From the NCBI GenBank assembly GCA_902789175.1, contig CADANF010000010.1:75466-114434 (forward strand): 38,969 nt of DNA. Direction: 5' to 3'. Origin of the DNA: an uncultured Lachnospiraceae bacterium (lineage in GTDB: Bacteria; Bacillota; Clostridia; Lachnospirales; Lachnospiraceae). Under the pieces are notes generated by a model that was not told the origin of the DNA, made no database searches, and worked only from the letters and a program-made list of their open reading frames with translations. Of the stretch, positions 31,986 to 38,849 are shown piece by piece. Numbering within the stretch: position 1 is the stretch's first letter; each line of letters begins with the position of its first letter. A program made the position numbers and the translations under genes.

Positions 31986-32534
31986 ATGGCGAATGTAAGT
32001 AAAACAAAAGTTATCACAGGCAAGAACACAAGACTTTCTTATTTCCACGGATGGGAGCCTACATCTATCAATGGCGGTCCTGAAAGATACAGTGTATCTG
32101 TTCTTATTCCAAAGGATGATAAGGAAACAGTAAAGGCTATCAACGATGCAATTGATGCAGCTATTGAGGAAGGTATTGCAAAGTTCGGTGGCAAGAAGCC
32201 TAACAAGGCAGCAATCAAGCTTCCTCTTCGTGATGGTGACACAGAGCGTGAGGACGAGGCATATGCCGGACATTGGTTCATCAATGCCAACAGTAAGACA
32301 GCACCACAGATTGTTGATAAGGCAGTAAAGCCTATCCTTGACCGTGATGAGGTGTACAGCGGTTGTTATGCAAGAGTATCTCTTAACTTCTATGCATTCA
32401 ACTCCAACGGTAATAAGGGCATTGCCTGTGGTCTTGGAAACATTCAGAAGATCAGAGACGGAGAGTCACTTGGCGGTCGCAGTTCTGCAACTGATGACTT
32501 CAGCACAGAGGAAGATGACGATTTCTTATCTTAA
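31986..32534 (+). CDS. DUF2815, probable ssDNA-binding protein
   Basis: 182 residues. The N-terminal part (TKVITGKNTRLSYFHGWEPT, GGPERYSVSVLIPKDD) and the middle (GHWFINANSKTAPQIVDKAV; VSLNFYAFNSNGNKGIACGL) are beta-rich like an OB fold. The last residues are a very acidic tail ending EEDDDFLS. A short acidic tail ending in an aromatic is a hallmark of single-strand binding proteins such as T7 gp2.5 and bacterial SSB, used to contact polymerase and helicase. DUF2815 is found between DUF2800 and family A polymerase in many clostridial phages. GGAGG precedes the ATG. Confidence 0.85.
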   Translation: MANVSKTKVITGKNTRLSYFHGWEPTSINGGPERYSVSVLIPKDDKETVKAINDAIDAAIEEGIAKFGGKKPNKAAIKLPLRDGDTEREDEAYAGHWFINANSKTAPQIVDKAVKPILDRDEVYSGCYARVSLNFYAFNSNGNKGIACGLGNIQKIRDGESLGGRSSATDDFSTEEDDDFLS

Positions 32535-32558
32535 TCTGAACTGACCTTTTAACTTCCT

Positions 32559-32586
32559 GCAGGCGGTGTGAAACACCACCGTCTGC
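32559..32586 (+). other. Hairpin A, twin of 32803 hairpin
   Basis: GCAGGCGGTG (32559-32568) pairs with CACCGTCTGC-type sequence at 32577-32586 over 10 bp with one G-U pair. There is no U-tract. It lies in the 81 bp gap between DUF2815 and the small membrane gene; the gap has nothing else clear. Confidence 0.6.
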
Positions 32587-32615
32587 GACTATTACGAATA
32601 TACGAGGTAAACGAT

Positions 32616-32795
32616 ATGAACGAATTATATGAATTAGCAAAGCAGATTGATGTGATTATCGTCTTCTACATCTTTATGGGTGCTGGTATCTACGGCATTG
32701 TAAGTACCATCATGAATGGGATCTGGCTTGTCAAGGATTCCATCAAGAAACATAAAGCAAAGAAGAAATCTGCTGAAGAAACAACTGAAGAATAA
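32616..32795 (+). CDS. Small single-span membrane protein
   Basis: 59 residues. A hydrophobic segment covers roughly residues 10-34 (DVIIVFYIFMGAGIYGIVST and on), followed by a lysine-rich cytoplasmic-type tail (KDSIKKHKAKKKSAEE) and an acidic end. It has no recognised family. The ATG at 32616 is preceded by only a weak ribosome site (GAGG). Two similar hairpins flank it. Holin-like, membrane-anchor or superinfection roles are all possible and none is supported beyond topology. Confidence 0.65.
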   Translation: MNELYELAKQIDVIIVFYIFMGAGIYGIVSTIMNGIWLVKDSIKKHKAKKKSAEETTEE

Positions 32796-32802
32796 AAGTA
32801 TG

Positions 32803-32837
32803 CAGGCGGTGGAGGAATATGCTCTGCCGTCTGTTTT
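32803..32837 (+). terminator. Hairpin B with U-rich tail, twin of 32559 hairpin
   Basis: CAGGCGGTGGAG (32803-32814) pairs with CTCTGCCGTCTG (32822-32833) over 12 bp with G-U pairs, followed by TTTTACTTT. It precedes the polymerase ribosome site by about 10 nt. The outer stem repeats that of hairpin A. Confidence 0.6.
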
Positions 32838-32858
32838 ACTTTGGAAGGAAGTGAGAAT

Positions 32859-34811
32859 GTGAAATCAATCAGTATAGATATTGAAACCTTTTCAAGCGTG
32901 AGCCTGCAGAAGTCCGGGGTCTACCGCTATGCAGAAAGTAATGACTTTGAGATTCTGCTTTTCGGATATTCCATTGATGGTGGCGAGGTCAAGGTTGTAG
33001 ATCTGGCAATGGGAGAAAAGATACCAGACGATATTATTGATGCTCTTACAGACGATGAAGTTATCAAGTGGGCTTTCAATGCACAGTTTGAAAGAGTCTG
33101 TCTGTCCAGATATCTTCGTGATAATGGTGTATCTCTTGGAGGATATTGTCTTGATCCTGTGTCATGGCATTGCACGATGGTATGGGCTGCAACTCTCGGT
33201 CTGCCATTATCTTTGGAAGGAGTAGGAGCTGTTCTTGGTCTTGAAAAGCAGAAGTTGTCAGAGGGCAAAAATCTCATCAAATACTTCTGTGTTCCATGTT
33301 CTCCTACAAAGGTCAATGGTGGCAGAATAAGAAATATGGCATACCACGATTTAGATAAGTGGACACAGTTTAAGGCATACAACCTTCGAGATGTTGAAAC
33401 GGAAATGGGTATCCAGCAGAAACTTTCTCGTTTCCCTGTCAGCGAAACCATCTGGGATGAGTATAACTTAGACCAGGAAATCAATGACCGAGGAATCGGT
33501 GTGGATATGACCTTTGTGGAGAATGCAATAGCATTTGATGAAAAGAGCAAAGCTGCACTTACAAAGCAGATGCAGGAACTTACCAGTCTTGAGAATCCAA
33601 ACTCTGTACAGCAGATGAAGAACTGGCTTTCAGAAAATGGACTCGAAACAGACAGTCTTGGTAAAAAAGCAGTGGCTGAAATGATGAAAGATGCTCCTGA
33701 ACATCTTGTTGATGTCTTATCTCTTCGTCAGCAGCTTGCCAAGAGCAGTGTGAAGAAATATACGGCTATGGAAAATGCCGTGTGCAGAGATAACAGAGCA
33801 AGAGGAATGTTTCAGTTTTACGGTGCCAACAGAACTGGCAGGTTTGCCGGAAGACTGGTGCAGCTCCAGAACCTGCCACAGAACCATATGCCAGATCTTG
33901 CCGTGGCAAGAGGTCTTGTAAGAACTGGAAACTTTGATGCACTTGAACTTTTATACGATGATATCCCAGATACCTTGTCACAGCTTATCCGCACAGCCTT
34001 TGTTCCACAGGGTGATAACAAATTCATCGTTGCAGACTTTTCTGCTATTGAAGCGAGAGTCCTTGCGTGGCTTGCTGGCGAAAGATGGAGAATCAAGGTA
34101 TTTGAAGAAGGTAAAGACATCTATTGCAGCAGTGCATCACAGATGTTTGGAGTACCTGTTGAAAAGCACGGCATCAATGGTCACTTAAGACAGAAAGGTA
34201 AGATTGCTGAATTGGCACTCGGTTATGGTGGCTCTGTCGGTGCATTGAAAGCTATGGGTGCCATCGAAATGGGTCTTAACGAAGAAGAGTTGCAGCCACT
34301 TGTGTATGCCTGGCGAAATTCTAATCCTGCGATCACAATGTTATGGTGGGATGTTGATAACTGTGTAAAGGAAACTGTCAAGAAAAGAATTACAACACAG
34401 ACCCACGGTATCCGTTTTGAGTATGAGAGTGGATTCCTTTTTATTGTTCTTCCATCCGGCAGAAGGCTTGCGTATGTAAAACCAAAGATGGGTGTGAATC
34501 AGTTCGGTGGTGAGTCCGTTACCTATGAAGGTGTAGGCGGAACAAAGAAGTGGGAAAGGCTCGAAAGCTACGGTCCCAAGTTCTGTGAGAACATTACGCA
34601 GGCAATTGCAAGAGATGTTCTGATGTATGCCATGCAGACATTAAGGTGCTGCAGAATCGTTGCTCATGTGCATGATGAGGTCATCATTGAGTGCAGAAAG
34701 GATATGTCCCTTGATGCCGTATGTGAGCAGATGGGAAGGACACCACCCTGGGCAGAAGGACTTCTTCTTCGTGCCGATGGATATGAATGTCAGTTTTATC
34801 AGAAAGATTAA
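32859..34811 (+). CDS. Family A DNA polymerase with 3'-5' exonuclease
   Basis: 650 residues. The N-terminal exonuclease has DIETF near residues 6-10, then FNAQFER and YNLRDVETE. The polymerase motifs are A VADFSAIEARVLAWL (Asp ~393), B RQKGKIAELALGYGG (Lys ~448) and C AHVHDEVIIE (His-Asp-Glu ~605-607). This is a replicative phage polymerase of the T7/Bacillus Pol I type without the 5' nuclease domain. A GTG start at 32859 is chosen after GGAAGGAAGTGAG; a TTG 18 nt upstream lies inside the ribosome site. Placement near DUF2800 and DUF2815 marks a replication module. The matching primase/helicase genes are at the other end of the window. Confidence 0.95.
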   Translation: MKSISIDIETFSSVSLQKSGVYRYAESNDFEILLFGYSIDGGEVKVVDLAMGEKIPDDIIDALTDDEVIKWAFNAQFERVCLSRYLRDNGVSLGGYCLDPVSWHCTMVWAATLGLPLSLEGVGAVLGLEKQKLSEGKNLIKYFCVPCSPTKVNGGRIRNMAYHDLDKWTQFKAYNLRDVETEMGIQQKLSRFPVSETIWDEYNLDQEINDRGIGVDMTFVENAIAFDEKSKAALTKQMQELTSLENPNSVQQMKNWLSENGLETDSLGKKAVAEMMKDAPEHLVDVLSLRQQLAKSSVKKYTAMENAVCRDNRARGMFQFYGANRTGRFAGRLVQLQNLPQNHMPDLAVARGLVRTGNFDALELLYDDIPDTLSQLIRTAFVPQGDNKFIVADFSAIEARVLAWLAGERWRIKVFEEGKDIYCSSASQMFGVPVEKHGINGHLRQKGKIAELALGYGGSVGALKAMGAIEMGLNEEELQPLVYAWRNSNPAITMLWWDVDNCVKETVKKRITTQTHGIRFEYESGFLFIVLPSGRRLAYVKPKMGVNQFGGESVTYEGVGGTKKWERLESYGPKFCENITQAIARDVLMYAMQTLRCCRIVAHVHDEVIIECRKDMSLDAVCEQMGRTPPWAEGLLLRADGYECQFYQKD

Positions 34812-34815
34812 TAGA

Positions 34816-34860
34816 AAACGTCCTTTTTTACCTCCTGCCAAGGCTACCTGGTAGGAGGTG
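34816..34860 (+). repeat. CGTCC-CAAGGCTA motif, copy 3 of 3
   Basis: CGTCC at 34819 and CAAGGCTA at 34839, 20 nt apart as in copies 1 and 2. CTACCTGGTAG follows, with arms CTACC/GGTAG instead of CTAAC/GTTAG. The change on both arms keeps them complementary. It overlaps the hairpin at 34830-34859. Confidence 0.75.
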
Positions 34861-34867
34861 ATTTTTT
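34830..34867 (+). terminator. Hairpin covering the ribosome site of 34868
   Basis: ACCTCCTGCCA (34830-34840) pairs with TGGTAGGAGGT (34849-34859) over 11 bp with one G-U pair, then GA and six T. The AGGAGG ribosome site (34853-34858) is the 3' arm itself. The same structure could terminate transcription after the polymerase or hide the ribosome site of the next gene. Confidence 0.75.
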
Positions 34868-35086
34868 ATGCAGATTACAAAGTTAGAAGAAGGTGCCGTA
34901 GCACCAAAGCCGGACACAAAGGTGTTCACACAGGAAGAATTGCAGCAGGAATTCGACTTTATTCTTGCTGAAAAGATAGTCCGTAAGATGGCAGAAAAGG
35001 GTCTTATTTCTGATGATGAATTGCACAAAATATCGGAGAAAAATCGACTTATTTTCTCTCCGTATTTAAGCGAGATTTATCAGTAA
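34868..35086 (+). CDS. Small SHOCT-like protein linked to recombinases
   Basis: 72 residues. The N terminus is MQITKLEEGAVAPKPDTKVF, followed by QEELQQEFDFILAEKIVRKM, then AEKGLISDDELHKISEKNR. The LISDDELHKI pattern resembles the SHOCT helix pair used for oligomerisation. Similar small proteins sit upstream of tandem serine recombinases in clostridial elements, as I recall. A directionality or accessory function is plausible but unproven. The ribosome site AGGAGG is 9 nt before the ATG and lies within a hairpin. Confidence 0.7.
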   Translation: MQITKLEEGAVAPKPDTKVFTQEELQQEFDFILAEKIVRKMAEKGLISDDELHKISEKNRLIFSPYLSEIYQ

Positions 35087-35091
35087 TTGAC

Positions 35092-35120
35092 TTGATATAT
35101 ATCGGTATCTACGGGAATAT
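35092..35120 (+). promoter_or_regulatory. Possible recombinase promoter
   Basis: TTGATA at 35092-35097, inside a CTTGATATA context shared with 7754 and 8812, lies 17 bp from GAATAT (35115-35120). The extended similarity seen between the other two promoters is absent here, so the call is tentative. Confidence 0.4.
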
Positions 35121-35146
35121 GTCCATGCGAAAGTGAGGTGATTGAT

Positions 35147-36709
35147 GTGAAAAATGTAACGAAAATAGACCAGGTAGACCTTTCGATTTTTAAGAAGTTG
35201 AGAGTTGCTGCATACTGCCGAGTATCTACCGACAGTAACGAACAGGAACTCAGCCTGGATACACAAAAGAACCACTATGAAAGTTACATCAAAGCGAATA
35301 GCGAATGGGAGTACGCAGGCATTTACTACGATGACGGTATCAGCGCTACAAAGACAGTAAAGCGAGATGGCTTGTTAAGACTTGTTGAAGACTGCGAGAA
35401 GGGTCTTATCGATCTTGTTATTACAAAGTCCATCAGCAGATTCAGCAGAAACACTACCGACTGCCTGGCTCTTGTAAGAAAACTTCTGAACTATGATGTT
35501 TACATCATTTTTGAAAAAGAGAATATCCACACAGGTTCAATGGAGAGTGAACTGATGCTTGCAATCTTGGCCAGTATGGCAGAGAGCGAGTCACGTTCCA
35601 TTTCCGAGAATGAGAAATGGAGCATTAAGAAAAGGTTCCAAAATGGAACTTATGTGATTTCTTATCCACCGTATGGTTATGCCAATGTTGATGGTGAGAT
35701 GGTAATTGTCCCTGAACAGGCAGAAGTTGTAAAAGAGATTTTTGCAGGCTGCCTTGCCGGAAAGAGTACGCACATCATTGCAAAGGAACTGAATGAAAAA
35801 GGTGTTCCTACCAAGAAAGGTGGCAAGTGGACTGGTGGCACGATCAACGGCATTCTTACAAACGAAAAGTACATAGGAGATGCCCTTTTCCAGAAGACCA
35901 TCACAGATGCAACTTTCAAGAGAAAGAGAAACTATGGCGAAGAAGAACAGTACTATTGTGAAAACCATCACGAGCCTATCATTGACAAGGACACCTTTGA
36001 AAAGGCTAAGGAAGCAATAAGGCAGCGAGGACTTGAAAAAGGAAACTGCAGTGAGGATACATCAAAATATCAGAACAGATATGTCATGTCCGGCAAAATC
36101 AAATGTGGAGAGTGCGGCAGGTCTTTCAAGCGAAGATACCATTACACTTCACACGGCAGAAGCTACAATGCATGGTGCTGTGGCGGTCATTTGGAAGATT
36201 CCAAATCCTGCTCTATAAAGTACATCCGTGATGATGACATGAAGAGAGTTTTCCTAACGATGATGAATAAGCTGCGTTTTGGAAATGACCTGGTATTGAA
36301 ACCACTTCTTATAGCCATCACAACAGACAATTCTAAAAAGAACATCCACAGTGTAGAAGAAATCGAAAAAGAGATAGCTACCAATGAAGAACAGCGAAAG
36401 CAGCTGAACACACTTCTTACAAGAGGGTATCTTGAAAGACCAGTCTTTGCCGAAGCTCATAACAAGCTGATTACGGAATACGAACATCTGATAGCAAGGC
36501 GAGATATGTTATACAGAATGGACGATGCCGGATATACGATGGAGCAGAAATTAAAAGAACTGGTGGATTTCCTTAATGGAGCTGAACCGTTTACCGAATG
36601 GGACGATTCCTTATTTGAAAGGTTCGTGGAAAAGGTAAAGGTGCTGTCCAGGGATGAAGTTGAGTTTGAATTAAAATTCGGCTTAAGGCTGAAGGAAAGG
36701 ATAGATTGA
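35147..36709 (+). CDS. Large serine recombinase 1
   Basis: About 520 residues. The N-terminal catalytic domain starts [11 protein letters not shown] with nucleophile Ser ~27, followed by YYDDGISATKT and SISRFSRNTTDCL. The recombinase domain follows (PPYGYANVDG; TNEKYIGDALFQKT). A zinc-ribbon segment is near residue 325-360 (CGECGRSFKRR, WCCGGH). After it comes a coiled coil (EEIEKEIATNEEQRKQL) and a C-terminal strand. This is the full architecture of an integrase-type serine recombinase. GTG at 35147 is preferred after GAGGTGA; an upstream GTG at 35138 lies in the ribosome site. It is the first of three linked recombinase genes. Confidence 0.9.
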   Translation: MKNVTKIDQVDLSIFKKLRVAAYCRVSTDSNEQELSLDTQKNHYESYIKANSEWEYAGIYYDDGISATKTVKRDGLLRLVEDCEKGLIDLVITKSISRFSRNTTDCLALVRKLLNYDVYIIFEKENIHTGSMESELMLAILASMAESESRSISENEKWSIKKRFQNGTYVISYPPYGYANVDGEMVIVPEQAEVVKEIFAGCLAGKSTHIIAKELNEKGVPTKKGGKWTGGTINGILTNEKYIGDALFQKTITDATFKRKRNYGEEEQYYCENHHEPIIDKDTFEKAKEAIRQRGLEKGNCSEDTSKYQNRYVMSGKIKCGECGRSFKRRYHYTSHGRSYNAWCCGGHLEDSKSCSIKYIRDDDMKRVFLTMMNKLRFGNDLVLKPLLIAITTDNSKKNIHSVEEIEKEIATNEEQRKQLNTLLTRGYLERPVFAEAHNKLITEYEHLIARRDMLYRMDDAGYTMEQKLKELVDFLNGAEPFTEWDDSLFERFVEKVKVLSRDEVEFELKFGLRLKERID

Positions 36710-36710
36710 T

Positions 36711-37124
36711 ATGGCACACATACCACTTGGGTACAAAATAGTTGACGGATGTGCTGTAGTCGATGAACCGACTGTCGAGCAGATCAAGGCAACCTACAGA
36801 TACTACTTTGAAGGCAAATCACTGGTTGATGCTGCCAAGGAAGCAGGATTTAAGATGAACCATGCAACGGTCAAGAGAATGCTTTCCAATAAGAAGTATC
36901 TGGGAACTGACTATTACCCACAGATTATTGATGAAGAAACCATAGAAAGGTTTCAGGAAGAACTGACACGAAGGGCAGGCAACCTTGGAAGGCTTAACAG
37001 GAAATGCAAGGAGAGAAATATTACGATACCTACATCATTTAGGTTCAAGCCTGCAGAACTTACCTTTGCCGATCCCTTTGTGCAGGCAGAATACATTTAC
37101 AGTTTGATAGAGAGCGAGGAATAA
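36711..37124 (+). CDS. Recombinase-domain protein lacking the catalytic domain
   Basis: 137 residues. It corresponds only to the DNA-binding recombinase domain of serine recombinases (IPLGYKIVDGCAVVDEPTVE; GFKMNHATVKRMLSNKKYLG; YPQIIDEETIERFQEELTRR). There is no Ser nucleophile, no resolvase fold, and no zinc ribbon. It begins 1 nt after recombinase 1 and ends 3 nt before recombinase 3. This split, noncatalytic middle gene recurs in clostridial tandem recombinase loci, so I read it as a functional accessory subunit rather than a decayed pseudogene. The role is inferred. Confidence 0.8.
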   Translation: MAHIPLGYKIVDGCAVVDEPTVEQIKATYRYYFEGKSLVDAAKEAGFKMNHATVKRMLSNKKYLGTDYYPQIIDEETIERFQEELTRRAGNLGRLNRKCKERNITIPTSFRFKPAELTFADPFVQAEYIYSLIESEE

Positions 37125-37127
37125 CAC

Positions 37128-38702
37128 ATGGCAGGAGCAAAGAACATAACAGTTATCCCGGCAAGAAAGCGTGTAGGTAATACAGCCACTGCTGATAACA
37201 AGCCAAAGCTAAAGGTCGCAGCGTACTGTCGAGTAAGTACAGACAGCGAGGAACAGGCTACAAGCTATGATGCACAGGTTGAGCATTACACGGAATTTAT
37301 AAGAAAGAATCCTGAATGGGAGTTTGCCGGGATTTATGCTGATGACGGTATCAGTGGAACAAACACTAAAAAACGAGAAGAATTTAATCGAATGATTGAA
37401 GATACGATGGCAGGCAAAATCGATATGATCATCACAAAGTCAATCAGCCGATTTGCAAGAAACACCCTGGACTGCCTTAAGTACATAAGACAGCTGAAGG
37501 AAAAGAACGTGCCGGTATTCTTTGAAAAGGAAAACATCAATACGATGGATTCCAAGGGCGAGGTGTTGCTTACCATCATGGCCTCCCTGGCACAGCAGGA
37601 ATCAGAATCCCTTTCCAAGAATGTTAAGATGGGACTTCAGTTTCGATACCAGAATGGAGAGGTTCAGGTCAATCATAACTGGTTCTTAGGATACACGAAG
37701 GACGAGAATGGACACCTCATCATTGATGAAGACCAGGCAATCATTGTAAGACGAATCTTCCGAGAGTACCTGCAGGGAGCAAGCCTTAAGACCATAGCAG
37801 ACGGACTTATGGCAGATGGCATTCCTACAGCAACCGGGAACAAGAAGTGGCGTGGAGACGGTATCAGAAAGATACTTACCAACGAAAAGTACATGGGTGA
37901 TGCCCTTTTGCAGAAGACCTACACGGTTGATGTTCTTACAAAAAAGCGAGTATCCAACAACGGTATTGTTCCACAGTATTATGTTGAGAACAACCACGAA
38001 GCGATCATACCAAGACAGCTGTTCATGCAGGTACAGGAAGAACTCTTTCGCAGGGCACACCTTAAAACAGAAGGTGGAAAGACCAAGAGAGTCTACAGTA
38101 GCAAGTATGCATTATCGAGCATTGTCTACTGTGGCAAATGTGGAGATCTTCTTAGAAGAGTGGCTTGGAAGGCCAGGGGCGCATCCTACAACAAATGGAG
38201 ATGTGCCAGCCGAATTGAAAAGGGTCCGAAAAAAGGATGCGATGCCGATGCCATCAGTGAAGTTGAACTTCAGAATGCAGTGGTAAGAGCCATCAATAAG
38301 ACCCTTGGAGGACGAGAACAGTTCCTGGTACAGTTGCAACACAATATCGAAGATGTACTGAATGGGGACTCCACAGCAACACTTGAGTACATCGACCAAA
38401 GGATGGCAGAACTTCAAGAAAAGCTTGTAATGTGTGTGAACAAGAATGCCGAGTACGATGTAATTGCAAATGAGATTGATGCCTTAAGGGAAAAGAAGGC
38501 AGCAGTTGTAACCAGGGATGCAGAACAGGAAATGTTAAGAAAACGAATCGATGAGATGCGACAATTCCTGCAGACGCAGACAAACCGTGTTACAGAGTAT
38601 GATGAGCAGATGGTCAGAAGGCTTATCGAGAAGATTACTGTCTTTGATGACAAGCTTATCTTTGAATTCAAATCCGGCATGACGCTTGAACTTAAGAGAT
38701 AA
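37128..38702 (+). CDS. Large serine recombinase 2
   Basis: 524 residues. The catalytic domain has [14 protein letters not shown] with nucleophile Ser ~37, [14 protein letters not shown] and [13 protein letters not shown]. Then come a recombinase domain ([28 protein letters not shown]), a zinc ribbon ([10 protein letters not shown], then [14 protein letters not shown]), and a long coiled coil ([15 protein letters not shown] and onward). Despite the same layout it is clearly different in sequence from recombinase 1. Either one or both could integrate and excise the phage. Strong terminator immediately downstream. Confidence 0.92.
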   Translation: MAGAKNITVIPARKRVGNTATADNKPKLKVAAYCRVSTDSEEQATSYDAQVEHYTEFIRKNPEWEFAGIYADDGISGTNTKKREEFNRMIEDTMAGKIDMIITKSISRFARNTLDCLKYIRQLKEKNVPVFFEKENINTMDSKGEVLLTIMASLAQQESESLSKNVKMGLQFRYQNGEVQVNHNWFLGYTKDENGHLIIDEDQAIIVRRIFREYLQGASLKTIADGLMADGIPTATGNKKWRGDGIRKILTNEKYMGDALLQKTYTVDVLTKKRVSNNGIVPQYYVENNHEAIIPRQLFMQVQEELFRRAHLKTEGGKTKRVYSSKYALSSIVYCGKCGDLLRRVAWKARGASYNKWRCASRIEKGPKKGCDADAISEVELQNAVVRAINKTLGGREQFLVQLQHNIEDVLNGDSTATLEYIDQRMAELQEKLVMCVNKNAEYDVIANEIDALREKKAAVVTRDAEQEMLRKRIDEMRQFLQTQTNRVTEYDEQMVRRLIEKITVFDDKLIFEFKSGMTLELKR

Positions 38703-38724
38703 TTTAATATGGAATATGATGCGG

Positions 38725-38755
38725 ACACCTTGCAGCAATGCAGGGTGTTTTTTTT
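38725..38755 (+). terminator. Strong terminator after recombinase cluster
   Basis: ACACCTTGCA (38725-38734), loop GCAA, TGCAGGGTGT (38739-38748), followed by eight T. The 10-bp stem has one G-U pair. It closes the recombinase operon and probably marks the right end of the phage gene set. Confidence 0.92.
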
Positions 38756-38793
38756 CGTTCATAGAAAATTTACAGAATGAAGCAATGCTAGGA

Positions 38794-38822
38794 TTGAAAT
38801 CATCAACCAAATGGTTTATAAT
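38794..38822 (+). promoter_or_regulatory. Consensus-like promoter for the right-edge gene
   Basis: TTGAAA at 38794-38799, 17 bp, TATAAT at 38817-38822: close to the housekeeping sigma consensus. A small dyad AACCA-AA-TGGTT (38806-38817) overlaps the region just before the -10 and could be an operator. Confidence 0.75.
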
Positions 38823-38849
38823 TGTGTATCATGAATGGGGTGGTGGCTT

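Noticed and set aside
32927-33550. A 207-codon minus-strand frame opposite the polymerase gene
   Set aside because: Entirely inside a well-supported polymerase gene, with no recognisable motif.
34660-34854. Short + frame ending in KRPFLPPAKATW overlapping the polymerase end
   Set aside because: Most of it is the shadow of the polymerase motif C region; only the tail falls in the repeated motif.
36711-37124. Middle recombinase gene as a decayed pseudogene
   Set aside because: It has an intact frame, tight coupling to both neighbours, a coherent DNA-binding domain, and a layout recalled from similar loci, so a functional accessory protein is more likely.
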